This document shows positions 29,622 to 39,785 of a DNA stretch of 64,000 nt, in pieces. Origin of the DNA: Diplonema japonicum (taxonomy: Eukaryota; Euglenozoa; Diplonemea; Diplonemida; Diplonemidae); assembly GCA_964019335.1 (NCBI GenBank), contig OZ025675.1:124001-188000 (forward strand), in the 5' to 3' direction. A program made the position numbers and the translations under genes. Positions within the stretch are counted from its first letter, which is position 1. Each line of letters opens with the position of its first letter. The notes below the pieces were generated by a model. It saw nothing but the letters and a program-made list of their open reading frames with translations. It made no database searches and was not told where the DNA came from.

Positions 29622-30635
29622 CTAAATGCCCAACAACATAACTGCCGAAGGGAGCATTCTGCAGTCCTTCAGAAAATGCTGCCCCTTCTCAACAGATGTA
29701 AGGTCGGGCAGCGACAGCGCGTTGAGAACGGGACAGCTGGCAAGGAAATAGGGACCGATGGAAACCAGAGAACCGAGGCCAGTGAGGTCCAGCTTGTTCA
29801 GCGACAAGCACACCGACAGAAACCCTGCTGCTATCTCCGTAAGAGACGAGAGAGGCGAAGCATCGAGATCACACAAAGAAACACAGTTTCCAAGGAAGTT
29901 GTCCCCAACAGAACGAAGCCTTGGGGGGAGGACAACAGAGGTTAAGTTCGTGCAAGAGTACAAGAATCTGCAACCTGTACTTCTAAGACGAGACATGAAC
30001 GACAAATCGAGCTTTGTGACCGCCTGGCAGTACACGAGGAACTCATCGTCTATCTGCCTAACGGAGGAGAAGCACTCCACATTGACCGATTCGATATTCC
30101 TACAGCTTGCCATGAACCCGCTGCCGATGTGCTCCACCGAAGAGAATTCCTCGGAGAACCCAACATATCTCAAGGTGGCGCACCTTCTGAGAAACCCAGA
30201 TGAGATGCTCCTTACCTTTTTAGAAGACTTCACCCACAAGCTGCGCACCGCCTTCGGGACATCCTCGGAAACATTGTCCAGCCGAAGCTTTCCGTTCTGC
30301 GTCACCTTTCCTGAAACATTGAGCACAAGTGTCAACATGGGGTTGTCTTTGAACATTCTGCGGATGGTTGCAGCGTCTTTCCGCAGGTCCGCCACCGTCA
30401 CCTCCAGCTCTGTCTTCTGTCTCACGGTGAAGGTGTCCCCGTCCACGTAAGGGCCGTCTTTGAACTGGTCTCCGTTGGCGTCCGCTCCTAGAACCTCGCC
30501 ATTTGCATCTATTATTTCGGTGTGGTCCGTTGACACCCCCACCATCTCATAGAAGGAACTGAATTTCGTGTCGCCTTCAACTTCTACCTGCTGCGTGCCC
30601 GACCCTGGCAGCGATATGAAGACGTTCAGGGACAT
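29622..30635 (-). CDS. BspA-type leucine-rich-repeat protein (337 aa)
   Basis: The first 75 or so residues form a small ubiquitin-like fold candidate (NVFISLPGSG, DANGEVLGADANGDQF). A helical linker follows, then about seven 23-24-residue BspA-type repeats of the form V-x-x-I-G-x-x-F-L-x-x-C-x-x-L-x-x-L-D-L-S. There is no signal peptide or membrane segment, so it is predicted cytosolic. Such repeats mediate protein binding; the partner is unknown. A truncated copy of the 5' 453 bases occurs at 39333-39785. The leader is a long pyrimidine tract on the coding strand directly before the ATG. Confidence 0.85.
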   Translation of the reverse strand: MSLNVFISLPGSGTQQVEVEGDTKFSSFYEMVGVSTDHTEIIDANGEVLGADANGDQFKDGPYVDGDTFTVRQKTELEVTVADLRKDAATIRRMFKDNPMLTLVLNVSGKVTQNGKLRLDNVSEDVPKAVRSLWVKSSKKVRSISSGFLRRCATLRYVGFSEEFSSVEHIGSGFMASCRNIESVNVECFSSVRQIDDEFLVYCQAVTKLDLSFMSRLRSTGCRFLYSCTNLTSVVLPPRLRSVGDNFLGNCVSLCDLDASPLSSLTEIAAGFLSVCLSLNKLDLTGLGSLVSIGPYFLASCPVLNALSLPDLTSVEKGQHFLKDCRMLPSAVMLLGI

Positions 30636-30816
30636 TTTAATTTAGAAAAAAAAAGAAGAAAAAAAAGAACCTGGGTAAACCTTTTTTCTTCTTCTTTTTT
30701 TGGTGGTTTATTCATAGGAAGGAAATATGAAAAAATGGTGGGGGGGTTTGGTTAGACACGGCAAAGTGGGGGATAGAAAGTAAAAGCGGAGAGGTAAAGG
30801 TATTTTAAAAAGAATT

Positions 30817-31846
30817 GAGCTCGTCCGGACGAAAATGTCAACACTTTTTTTGGGCATCTCCGAAAACTTCTTGTTTTGATTATTTGAGCAAAAAAAGGGC
30901 AACATGCAACCATAGGAAGATGACATATATGGTGTACCTGTTGCCGTTCTTTCAATTGCGATGCTTGTTTTGCCATGAGGGTGGCAGGCTTTGCAATCGG
31001 CTGCCCCCGGGAAGCGAAAAATAGAGGTCAGAAAAACGCCGGAAAATGTTTAAAATGCAATTTTATTGCTTAAAATGCAGCATCTAGGGTGCATAAAATT
31101 GGTGATCAAGCGCACTTGTGACCCCTGGGTACAACCCAGGGTCGGGTTACTGTTTAAAGTACTTAGCGAAAAATATATGGCGTCGCATAGCCCCCGAAAA
31201 TCCGGTTTTTTACACCCTATTTTTTGGCTTTTTCAAGGGGTTCGTAAGGGATTTTGGCCTTTTTCAGAAAAACCAATTCTTAACACTTGCCTGCTCATGC
31301 AGAGCTTCGACATTGGTATCTATGGGGTCAAACTTTCATTCTCAACCCATCTGCTGAGGTTTTTCCTTTTCTTTTGCACTCATAATACTTTAAAAGTGAA
31401 AATTCTGCTTTTTTAAGGGGTTTTAAAGGGATTTTAGCCTTAAATAGGCCAAAATGGCACTGTAAGGGTAAGTTCTCCCCACCCTATTTTAATAGTGATT
31501 TAGAGTCCAGCCCACCCAAAATGACCCCAAAGATTTCACAGATTTTCAGTCTGCGTCCATTCCTCCTGTCGCTTTTCACGGAAAAAAAGAAAATAAAAAA
31601 TGGAGTCTGGGTTATTTGTAACTTCCAAATTGAATCGTTTGCCAAAAACCATTCTAAAAAACATGTTTTTGCACGTGCGTTTTAAAAATAAAACAAACGG
31701 CGAGCATTTTGACCTATATGGTGATCAAGCTTAGACTGCATTTCTGCACACAAAGTGGTGTCGGACTACTTTTTACTTAGAAATTTAACGGGGGTTTTCC
31801 GCCGCATGGGAGGGTCATTTGTTGACATTTTCTTCCGGACGAGCTT
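30817..31846. mobile_element. 1.03-kb element with GAGCTCGTCCGGA ends
   Basis: The left end GAGCTCGTCCGGACGAAAAT plus GTCAAC (30817-30842) is matched by the inverted right end GTTGACATTTTCTTCCGGAC plus GAGCT (31821-31845). There is one mismatch over 25 bases. No transposase frame is visible; the interior is AT-rich and unrecognised. A solo end fragment GAGCTCGTCCGGAAAAG is at about 377-393. Confidence 0.75.
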
Positions 31847-31872
31847 GTATTAAAATTAAAATTAAAATAAAA

Positions 31873-31985
31873 AAAGAGTCAGTTGATTGCTGTTTGTGTA
31901 CATGGCCGGAAGTAGTACCAAACTATAAACCTTGCCTTATATATATATATAACATGCTGCTCTTTCAATATGTAGAAGGTGGGAG
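31873..31985. repeat. Dispersed hairpin repeat GTTTGTGTACATGGCCGG
   Basis: AGAGTCAGTTGATTGCTG, TTTGTGTACATGGCCGG and a TATATATATATA tract before CATGCTGCTCTTTCAATATG. Copies with the same order are at 28966-29070, 53390-53470 and 53741-53830. Confidence 0.6.
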
Positions 31986-32283
31986 GAAGAAAGTTGCAGG
32001 AAGAAGGGGAAAAGAAACGAGGGCAAGAAAAGTACTTTTCTTGGATGGAACCTCTTGAAAAAGAAGCATATCAGCCGGCGGCAGCGAAACACAAGGTATT
32101 TAAGTTTTGCGGTCACCCCGTTCTGTTTGTTGGGGTGCAACGCCAGTCAGGGTCTTACTTAGATACACAGTCGAGACAGCCCCCTCTGCCGGATGCATCT
32201 CAGCTTGTGGCTTATCGACCACAGTTGGTTCTCTCCCTGTTTCGTCACCTACGACTTGTAAAGGGGAACAAAAAAAAATATAT

Positions 32284-32485
32284 ATATGAGTTAAAGGAAG
32301 TCTTTGTGAGACGCCCCCTTGTTCTCATGCTCTACCTGCACCTATCCCCTTTCAGCAGCGGTTTCTCCTTCTTCGGTGGTCGTGCCGGCCTCCTCCCCAG
32401 CTTGGCTACTTTTTCCCTTCTTTCCTTTGCCCATTGCTTCCCCAGCTCCTCCAGGTCGTACTTGGTCTTCTACTCCACCCGAAAT
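32284..32485 (-). mobile_element. LINE 3' fragment (hairpin plus ORF end)
   Basis: The first 185 bases are almost identical to 56506-56690: the 3' hairpin followed by codons for the basic C-terminus (KEKPLLKGDRCR, RRPARPPKKE, YDLEELGKQWAKERRE). It is truncated after the YDLEE codons and joined to unrelated DNA. Confidence 0.85.
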
Positions 32486-32613
32486 AAAAAAGGGAGGGAA
32501 CAGAAAAAAAAAGGCTGTATGAAATAGACCCTTCTTGTAAAAGAAGGGTCTATTTATCAGCCAGCATCTAACGTAGTAGTCTGTTTAAAGAAAAGGCGTA
32601 AAAGAAAATTCAG

Positions 32614-34157
32614 ATATATGGCATCGTTTCAAAACCCCCCCCCAAAATGAGGCCAATTGACACTTTCAATATTTCTCTAAGTACTTTTTTCCAAAGAAAA
32701 AGATTTCTACAACTTTCCCGGCACAGGTTAGGAAAGAAAACACCCCAGAAAATGGGAAAGTGAGTGTTACTAGTACCCAGAAAATTCAGTCCTAGGGGCA
32801 AAAATGGGTTTTTTCACTTTGCACAAATTCAGTAAAAGAGGGGGTGACAAAAATGGATGGAGCTTTTAAACTTGCTGTTGAGGAGCTAGGGGTAAAAAAG
32901 AAAAAAAATGGTATTCGGACCGAGAAAGGGTAAATGGGAACACTTCGGCGATCAGGACACCCGCCACAGAGGTTCTTGAGGAGCTCAGTGGCAACTACTG
33001 TGCTGCACTAGTTTGTGGCGTAGTGTGTAAAGGGGAACCTTTAGCGGCACTTCTGCATTTTCTGGTTGATTTAGTAGCCAACAAGACACCACACGGCGCC
33101 AATTGGTCAGAGGCATGAGGCTTGACCACATCACACATGATGAAATAAGGGCATCTGGCCTTACTGTTGGAAAAAACTTGTTCCACAGTAGCATGGGCAT
33201 AGAAAAAAATAAAGAAAAAAATGGAGTGGATACTCTGGACTGACGGTGGGCGTCACTTTGTCGTGCAAAGGAATTTTGCTACTTTGTTCTTTTGGTCTTC
33301 GTTATGTATATCCCGATCGGACGTTTTACCTGTGGTTTCTGGGGGAGAAACACGGCAAAAACAGCAGGGACAGCCACTTTGGTGTGCTCTCTCGTGTTTG
33401 GCTTTGGGTGCCTCGTTCCACAACAATTAAAACTGTGGAACAAATAGCTAACATCACCAATACGATACGGTGCGCCGCGCATGTAGTTACTGATGTCTTT
33501 GGCCCGTACAAAAAGAAGATTCTTGAGTTTCCAGATTTTACAGGTGCATATGAGCTCAGGAGCAAAGTACATCATCAAAGAACTCGATGCAGACAGGGCA
33601 GAGAAAAGGCCCCCAGTCTATGAATCTTGTGATGAGTATGAGGACGTTCCTGATAGCCTTCCCGGACTTGAAAAACGAGAAAGAATAGCAACCAAATTAC
33701 AAAAATACTCGACACCCCATGACAAGCCCAAAGCACCAAGTACACCTACGAATGAGCCTCTTAAAACCCCCCCAAAATGCGGTAGATAGTATGAAAAAGA
33801 AACGAGGTCGCCCACTCAGCAGCAGCACATCTCAGCCGCAGAAGACTAGGAAATGAAGGTTTCCACTTCCAACATCATTTCAGCCACCTTCTAGCAGTGA
33901 GTTCCACTATTTCTTGCTATTGAAAGCATACTCTCTGACTTTACCAAAACCACTAAAACCCGATTTTGACCCTAAAACTGAATTTTTCATAGGTCAAAAT
34001 AGCACTCTTGAGCAATTTCTGACCCGGGTTCTTTCCTAATATGGGCCGGGAAATATGGAGAATCTTTTTTAAAGGGGGCGGCATGCCCAAAGATGCAACG
34101 AAAGTGTCAATTGGCCTCATTTTTTTGGGGGGGGGGTTTGAAATCGACCCATATATA
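32614..34157 (+). mobile_element. 1.54-kb DNA transposon relic with long TIRs
   Basis: The left end ATATATGGCATCGTTTCAAA, a C run, ATGAGGCCAATTGACACTTT is matched by the right end in inverse: AAAGTGTCAATTGGCCTCAT, a G run, TTTGAAATCGACCCATATAT. Homology between the arms continues inward for about 180 bases at lower identity (for example TTTCCCGGCACAGGTTAGGA and TTTCCCGGCCCATATTAGGA). Between the arms are the only plausible plus-strand coding relics in the window (33221-33789). Confidence 0.8.
33221..33790 (+). pseudogene. Frameshifted coding relic inside TIR element
   Basis: Two overlapping plus-strand frames share a message. One gives WTDGGRHFVVQRNFA. The other continues as FLGEKHGKNSRDSHFGVLSR and on to FGPYKKKILEF. 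A third gives a charged tail (EYEDVPDSLPGLEKRERIATK). The D-G-x-HF then GEKHGKNSRD-x-HF order reminds me of uncharacterised transposon-associated proteins, but I cannot name the family. The position inside long TIRs supports transposon origin. Frames are broken at about 33250 and 33500. Confidence 0.5.
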
Positions 34158-34182
34158 TCGTCGCAGTGCGCCGTTGTGGGTT

Positions 34183-35690
34183 CTACTTGTTTCGCTTCTT
34201 CCTAAAAAAAAAAGAAAAAAATATTCTTTTAAGGTATGCGTTTTTGCGCTCACCGGCCGCGCTGTCCGTCGGCGTCGGGTGTGCCCTTCCCGTCACGACC
34301 ACCCGCCACGGGTATGTCTGCGTCTGCAATGCGCGGTTCGCTTCCACCGCCGTATCCCTCAGCGTGACCACCTCCAGCAGGTACCTTTGCACCAACAGGG
34401 CCCTCGGCTTGTCTTGGCATCCCCTGGGCACTATCCCGTGGAGCGCCGTCGCGTTCGGCATGGTCGCCGGGTCGAGGCTCGCATACTCTGCCTTGCCCCG
34501 CACCGCGGCGTGCTCCAGCACCTCGGTGTAGCTGCCGTAACGCTCCCCACACACGTCACAGAGGTGCTGCAGCGGGTTGTCCGGCCCCTCCGCCACTCCC
34601 CGCACCGCAGGGTACACCGCAAACACCGCCCCAGCAATCAGCCTCCTCAACCTGTACGCCGCCATCGGGTTGTTCGCGAGCGCCCTCCACCACCCGTTCG
34701 TGACCGGGTCGGCCCCCTCCGGCATGCCGCTGTAGGAGGTCCTCCCTTCTGCTTGTTCCGCTGCTGTCATGGCCCGTGTCACTTGGCGGATCTCGTGCTT
34801 GCGTTCCCGCTCGGTCGCGGTACTCAGCCCTTCCACAAAACTCCAGCTCTTCCCGATCGCCGGCAGCCATCGTCTCACTAGGGTTCCCACTGGTCCCTGG
34901 GCTTCCACGTCGCTCTGTAGGTACAGGACGGCACACCTTCCCATCCGGTCCCACAGCCCTGCATCCGACCTACCAACCTTCACCACCGTGCACAACAGTC
35001 GATAAAGCGTCACCACCAGTGGGTCCGTCGTGTGCCCCGGCAGCAAGATGTTCGCTACAGCACACGGTGAGCGCATCTTGAACTTCGGTCCCCAGAGGCA
35101 TGTCGCAACTCTCGACCGGATTGTGCCTGCATCCACTTTCGAGGGGGGGGCATACGCAACACCGTAGAGGCAAGAGGGGAGGATGGAGCTGGAGATGATC
35201 CTTGCCTTCTGTGAGAATCCCAACGGCATGGCAGCCAGCCTTCCGCACGCCCGTTCCATTCCTACAAGGGGCTTGGCCCTGTGCTCGCCGTCCATGCAAA
35301 CCTTGATGCCCAGGGCGCTGATCTCCGTCTTGGCTGCAAGCACTTCCCGCCCGCATTTCACCGACCCGGACCCTTCTGTGGAGAACATGTCTTCTCCAGG
35401 TTGAGACTCATCCCCGTTAGCAGAGAGAACTCGCCTACCCCCGCTGCCGCCTTCTCCAGTGCGCTGAGCAGAGCTGCAATCAGGTACACGTCATCTGCGT
35501 ACGACAGGGAATCTGCCCCGGGCACCTCCGCCATGATCGCCCTCACCATCACCCCCACCGCGCGTTCACCATCACCACCGAGATCGGGCACCCCTGCAAA
35601 ATGCCGTTCGATGTGGCGAAGCGGCGAAAAAAAAAACAGAATGGACGAAAAGGAAAAAAAGGTTTTCCCGTCATCCACCCCCAAATCCGG
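34183..35690 (-). pseudogene. LINE reverse transcriptase, 5'-truncated and frameshifted
   Basis: Read on the minus strand, a segment near 35560-35605 encodes ILQGCPISVVMVN, the RT motif before the catalytic box. After a frameshift comes SLSYADDVYLI (35470-35510), the YADD catalytic box, and after another shift near 35400 a 390-residue thumb/C-terminal region with CDVCGERYGSYTEVLEHA (zinc-binding-like) and ALHGIVPRG. The 5' part of RT and any endonuclease domain are missing, and the 3' end is cut before the hairpin. The C-terminal part aligns with the LINE fragment at 56506-57445 (QRYLLEVV and QRYLLAVV), so both belong to one family. Not functional. Confidence 0.85.
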
Positions 35691-35822
35691 AATCTTGGTT
35701 TCGTAGTTTCAAAAACCATTCAAGTACTCATCCGACGTCGTGGCCGAGCCCGTAAAAAATCACCAATTCTATGGCAAATCCAGACGGGGCTTTAAAGAAA
35801 TAGGGCAAATAATATCTTCCTT

Positions 35823-38264
35823 TTACATCTCTGAGATCCTCTGCTGATCGGAGCAGGACCACGTGGCAGCGCGATTGAACACCATAGTTGTTTGTCCCTC
35901 TTGTAGATTGTTGGCAGCCCACAACTGGATATCGTTAGTACTTCCGTTCGTCTCGATGACATTCGGTGCCTTGCCGGCCAAGATGTCTTTCAATGCCAGA
36001 GCAATGGGGTCCTCCACAGAAGTGCCTTCGAGTTGGTACATCCATTCCTCCTCTTTCGCTTGAATCTCATTCTTAGCCTCACGAATAATGACCCCAACCT
36101 TGTTGCCCTCGACCTTCAGTATTGCCACCGCGAACATTTCAAATCTCCCTGTCATCCCCTCAGCCACAGTGGGGGACACCAAGGTGACGGAGCGACTGAG
36201 CGCGCTGCTTACAACACATGCCATGGCAGAGACCCCCCTTAGTTCCTGCAAGGATGCACCCTTTATCCCGAAACCCTTGCTTGTCGCGGACCCGAGGTTC
36301 CCCGCACTAAACTCCCCATACACTACAGCCATAGTAGGTGTTGCAGTTTGTGACACTGCTGACTTGGACATTAATCCACAGAAGCTGACAGCACGAAACA
36401 TGGGGTCAACGCAACGTAGCCCAACATTCCACGTGAGTGTAAAGACAAGAGGGTCAGAGACGGAGAACCCATGGGCAATCCCTCTTGTTGCCTGTGCCGC
36501 CTCATGCATCACCTCGACAAGTGTTCCGAACGACTTCTGTTGCAGATCAGCTGTGACGAAGGACAGCCTCACTACGGTGCCTCTGTAGCTCTGAAGCTGC
36601 ATCGAGAGGTTCTGACCCGCTGCTGCTGCTGCTGCTGATGCCGACATTCTCGAATGAGATTTCGTGGAGAACGTACGCTTGCTTCTTTCAGTCATTGAGT
36701 CATTGCCACTTTCATTTTCTGTTTCTTCCTCAACAAACAAGGTGTTTGGAAGGTAAGCCTTGTACTCCCTCAGGCCATTGATTGCCATGATCATCCCATC
36801 AGTGACACGGGCCACCTCCTGCACCATGATAGGCTTGTACATCGCATTCATGTGTGCCTCAGCCCCGTCAAGATCCATTATTCTCAAAAACCTGTTCCCA
36901 ACAACAAGCCTCCCCAGCGGACGGGCGATCAGAACAATCTCCAAAGCAGCAATGATAAGGTCGACCACGAAGATCAAAACAGAGGCGATGATGAGCTGCA
37001 CCAGTGCCGCGTACACCTTGTCGTTCACAGAGGACACAGTGCGCATCCAGAGAAGCTCGAAAGCTGTTCCCCCAGCGGTGTAGACATGGGTGAGTCGCAG
37101 GAAGTACTCCCCGCCGTCCAGCGATGTGTCAACGAAGTAGTCCTTCTTGTACAATGGGGTGGTCTTGTTCACATCAGAAGCAGCGAAGTACTCCCCGTAC
37201 TGGATGTGAGTACGCATGTTTGTGGAGGAAAGATCTGCGGTGAAGAAGGTCCCTCGGGGTCGGACCTTGGAGGCATTCACAGCACTGGAAACAGTGGGGC
37301 CAAGTTCATTGGGGTGCAGGAGGCAGTCTGATCCTTGCAAATTAATGCAGTTGAAGCATCTCGTGTAACATTCGAACTTGATGGCAGGCCCAGTGTAAAT
37401 GGTGTGCGCGAAGATCTTCCCAGCAGCTGAGTCGAGTGCCACAAGTTCTGTGTTCTCTGTTTCGAACTCACGGACAACAGTCGTCCACGGACGGTAGTTG
37501 AAAAAGTTCACTAAAACGATCTCATACCCTTGCAGCCAAGGGAGTGTGTGCCTGATGCGGTACTCGGTGTAGGCATAAGGGGACCCGTCCACAGCATTCC
37601 AGAAAAAGGTTGGGGACCACGATCCCTCGTAGGGCATTGTTCGCATCCAGCTCACCCAATGCTGTGGGTCCTCCCCCCACACTTGTCGATACACATCAGG
37701 GGCAAAGACACCTGTGTCGTTGTCCAGCGCCACGAACTCTCTGATCCACTCCACCCCACCAGTTGAGTTCCTGACACCGTAGGAGTCTCCATGGAGCCAG
37801 TACTTGGCATCATCGCCATTGGAGGCAACGACAGGGTCGTACCACACGTACTGCCTCCCGAACCACTCAGGGTCACTCCAAGGTGCAGCACACGTCGCGC
37901 ACGAGGGGTCGTACTGCTTCGCGAGGTAGTACCCTCCTCCATAGCCCCACTCTGTGGAACGGAGTGCTGCAAAGTACTGTGCAGCGTAGGTGATACGTAT
38001 GCTGTTCAACCCCAGCGAGATGTTCATGGCATCCGCTCTGTTGAAGAGGAGGACTGCCTCGCGTGAGCCAGCCACCACATCGTCCAGCATCCCTGCCAGC
38101 CGAAGCCTCGCACTCTTCGACGCCGCCGCACTGCTGTCGTCCACAGCAGAGCGCAGGACTGAGATACTCTCTGTGTACAGTAGAAACCCTGCCAGGAGGG
38201 AGATGAAGGTGGACACAATCGTTGAGACGAAGATGATCAGCTTCGATGGGACGTGGACCGGCAT
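35823..38264 (-). CDS. Cache-like receptor with only a degenerate cyclase domain (813 aa)
   Basis: Begins MPVHVPSKLIIF with a membrane segment (9-30). A Cys-rich Cache-like ectodomain follows, then a second membrane segment (LIIASVLIFVVDLIIA) and a HAMP-like linker ending LREYKAYLPNTLF. A Ser/Ala-rich hinge replaces the catalytic cyclase domain. The remainder (about 575-760) is a degenerate cyclase-like domain comparable to the second domain of the active cyclases (HGFSVSDPLVFTLTWNVGLRC, EFSAGNLGS). It ends EEWMYQLEG plus a helical tail. No metal-binding FTDI or GD motif is present, so it should be catalytically silent, perhaps a sensing partner of the active cyclases. The ectodomain is nearly identical to 45135-47984 but the tail to 42217-44673: a mosaic. 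Confidence 0.88.
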   Translation of the reverse strand: MPVHVPSKLIIFVSTIVSTFISLLAGFLLYTESISVLRSAVDDSSAAASKSARLRLAGMLDDVVAGSREAVLLFNRADAMNISLGLNSIRITYAAQYFAALRSTEWGYGGGYYLAKQYDPSCATCAAPWSDPEWFGRQYVWYDPVVASNGDDAKYWLHGDSYGVRNSTGGVEWIREFVALDNDTGVFAPDVYRQVWGEDPQHWVSWMRTMPYEGSWSPTFFWNAVDGSPYAYTEYRIRHTLPWLQGYEIVLVNFFNYRPWTTVVREFETENTELVALDSAAGKIFAHTIYTGPAIKFECYTRCFNCINLQGSDCLLHPNELGPTVSSAVNASKVRPRGTFFTADLSSTNMRTHIQYGEYFAASDVNKTTPLYKKDYFVDTSLDGGEYFLRLTHVYTAGGTAFELLWMRTVSSVNDKVYAALVQLIIASVLIFVVDLIIAALEIVLIARPLGRLVVGNRFLRIMDLDGAEAHMNAMYKPIMVQEVARVTDGMIMAINGLREYKAYLPNTLFVEEETENESGNDSMTERSKRTFSTKSHSRMSASAAAAAAGQNLSMQLQSYRGTVVRLSFVTADLQQKSFGTLVEVMHEAAQATRGIAHGFSVSDPLVFTLTWNVGLRCVDPMFRAVSFCGLMSKSAVSQTATPTMAVVYGEFSAGNLGSATSKGFGIKGASLQELRGVSAMACVVSSALSRSVTLVSPTVAEGMTGRFEMFAVAILKVEGNKVGVIIREAKNEIQAKEEEWMYQLEGTSVEDPIALALKDILAGKAPNVIETNGSTNDIQLWAANNLQEGQTTMVFNRAATWSCSDQQRISEM

Positions 38265-38494
38265 TCTCTTTTACTTTATCTTTCTTTCATTCTTTGTGTT
38301 GTTGCGAAGGATGAAATGGAAAGCAAAAGAAAGGCATGCCCAAGCCCAAGCAAAATAACGCTTTCACTTCTTGAAAAAAGAAAGTTCCGCAAGCAGCTTT
38401 ATGAGCGTGCAAAACGAAAAAAGTAAAAACTAGGGTACTCGCTGCAATCAAAATGAGCTCACATCAGTACCAGGGCTTTCGACTCATGCCATTA
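38265..38494. other. Spacer upstream of receptor gene
   Basis: A-rich leader on the coding strand, then low-complexity DNA. The 38330-38440 part resembles the spacer at 44720-44830 (AGGCATGCC, AACGCTTTCACTTCTTGAAAA and AACGTTTTCACCTCTTGAAAA). This shows that the duplication of receptors included their 5' flanks. Confidence 0.55.
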
Positions 38495-38735
38495 GCATGA
38501 CGCCCGTGCCACGGATCTCGACTTGCCCTGCGTGAAGACGCGCCTCTTGAACCGACTAACATGTTCTCCGGTTTGATGTCCTCAAGTGAAGATACTGCTG
38601 GCCCTTGAGACTGGGCGGCGTAACGATAGTTAATCGTGAGTTCTGCCGTCGTGCTTTTTCAATACTTCATACACTCATACACTAGCTGCATCGTCGTCTA
38701 TGCACTTCCATACGTCTTCTCACCCCCGTCCACTG
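38495..38735 (-). pseudogene. Degraded fragment of the kinase gene
   Basis: Many short matches to the kinase gene with small deletions: GTGCCACGGATCTCG and CTTGCCCTGC (parent about 28030-28055), CGACTAACATGTTCTC and GGTTTGATGTCC (28112-28140), GATACTGC and GGCCCTTGAG (28165-28180), CATACACTAGCTGC (28587), CGTCGTCTAT and CTTCCATACGTC (28427). It covers the HADIKPEN region but is unreadable, and the last pieces are out of parental order. Confidence 0.8.
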
Positions 38736-38814
38736 GTCCATTCCATATTTGTTCGTAGAAACGGAAATTTAAAATGAAAATGTGTTTTTGAAGGGAACCT
38801 GCAGTATGTGCGTG

Positions 38815-39130
38815 CAGGGTGAAGTCGTGCTGGCTACTCTTCGCCTTGTTGGGGTCGTTGCAGGTCTGACCAGTCCCACAGGGGGCGGGGTCGCAGCACA
38901 TTCATCAATATCGCAGCGGAGGTAACAATGGTGAAGTCGTTCAAGCTCTTCAAACCAGTGTTGGGATCCTTACAAGTTTGACCAGTGCCACAAGGGTTTC
39001 GCATCACACTCATTCTTATCGCACCTTGCTGGACCGTCAATCTTGACAATAGTGGTGTCAGCATCACAGGTGCAGGTGAAGTCGTGCTGTTTGTTCTTCG
39101 CCTTGTTGGGGTCGTTGCAAGTATGTGACA
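38815..39130 (-). pseudogene. Relic of an EGF-repeat protein gene
   Basis: Minus strand, with frame changes, encodes three EGF-like units. One reads QHDFTCTCDADT...CDKNECDAKP, followed after a 1-base insertion by CGTGQTCKDPN. Another reads DECA...PCGTGQTCNDPNKAK and SSQHDFT. The D-E-C and C-x-C spacing fits calcium-binding EGF repeats. No intact parent gene lies in this window. Confidence 0.75.
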
Positions 39131-39190
39131 GGATCGCCTAACGATAATCAACTCATCTAGTGTTTGATCCCTTCTGTCGTGGTAGTGCTT
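39118..39190. repeat. Repeat shared with 52265-52355 and 48960-49005
   Basis: GTATGTGACAGGATCGCCTA followed by ACGATAATCAACTC and GTTTGATCCCTTCTGTCGTG. It recurs almost unchanged at 52289-52355. Its first part (GAACCTGCAGTATGTG) recurs at 38795 and 48975. Confidence 0.7.
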
Positions 39191-39332
39191 TAGGGCCAAA
39201 AATGGAAAAGGGTGAAAGAGCTGGAAGAGATCGCAGCAGGATGGCAAGATGCAGACTCGAGCAGCAAGAAGAACAGATGGAGAAGACCGATCCCCTGGGG
39301 GAAGGTGGGAGGGCCGGCACAAGGAATCTCAG

Positions 39333-39785
39333 GGTGGCGCACCTTCTGAGAAACCCAGATGAGATGCTCCTTACCTTTTTAGAAGACTTCACCCACAAGC
39401 TGCGCACCGCCTTCGGGACATCCTCGGAAACATTGTCCAGCCGAAGCTTTCCGTTCTGCGTCACCTTTCCTGAAACATTGAGCACAAGTGTCAACATGGG
39501 GTTGTCTTTGAACATTCTGCGGATGGTTGCAGCGTCTTTCCGCAGGTCCGCCACCGTCACCTCCAGCTCTGTCTTCTGTCTCACGGTGAAGGTGTCCCCG
39601 TCCACGTAAGGGCCGTCTTTGAACTGGTCTCCGTTGGCGTCCGCTCCTAGAACCTCGCCATTTGCATCTATTATTTCGGTGTGGTCCGTTGACACCCCCA
39701 CCATCTCATAGAAGGAACTGAATTTCGTGTCGCCTTCAACTTCTACCTGCTGCGTGCCCGACCCTGGCAGCGATATGAAGACGTT
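39333..39785 (-). pseudogene. Truncated copy of the LRR gene
   Basis: 453 bases that I read as identical to 30174-30626, then a 5-base deletion exactly at the start. The parent reads ATG TCC CTG AAC and the copy reads ATG TAA CGT, so initiation would meet a stop at codon 2. The 3' part, including all but the first LRR, is replaced by unrelated DNA at 39332. The high identity means the copy is recent. Confidence 0.9.

Noticed and set aside
34250-34552. Other-frame readings of the reverse transcriptase region
   Set aside because: Shadow frames of GC-rich coding DNA; the frame with zinc-binding-like and YADD motifs is the meaningful one.
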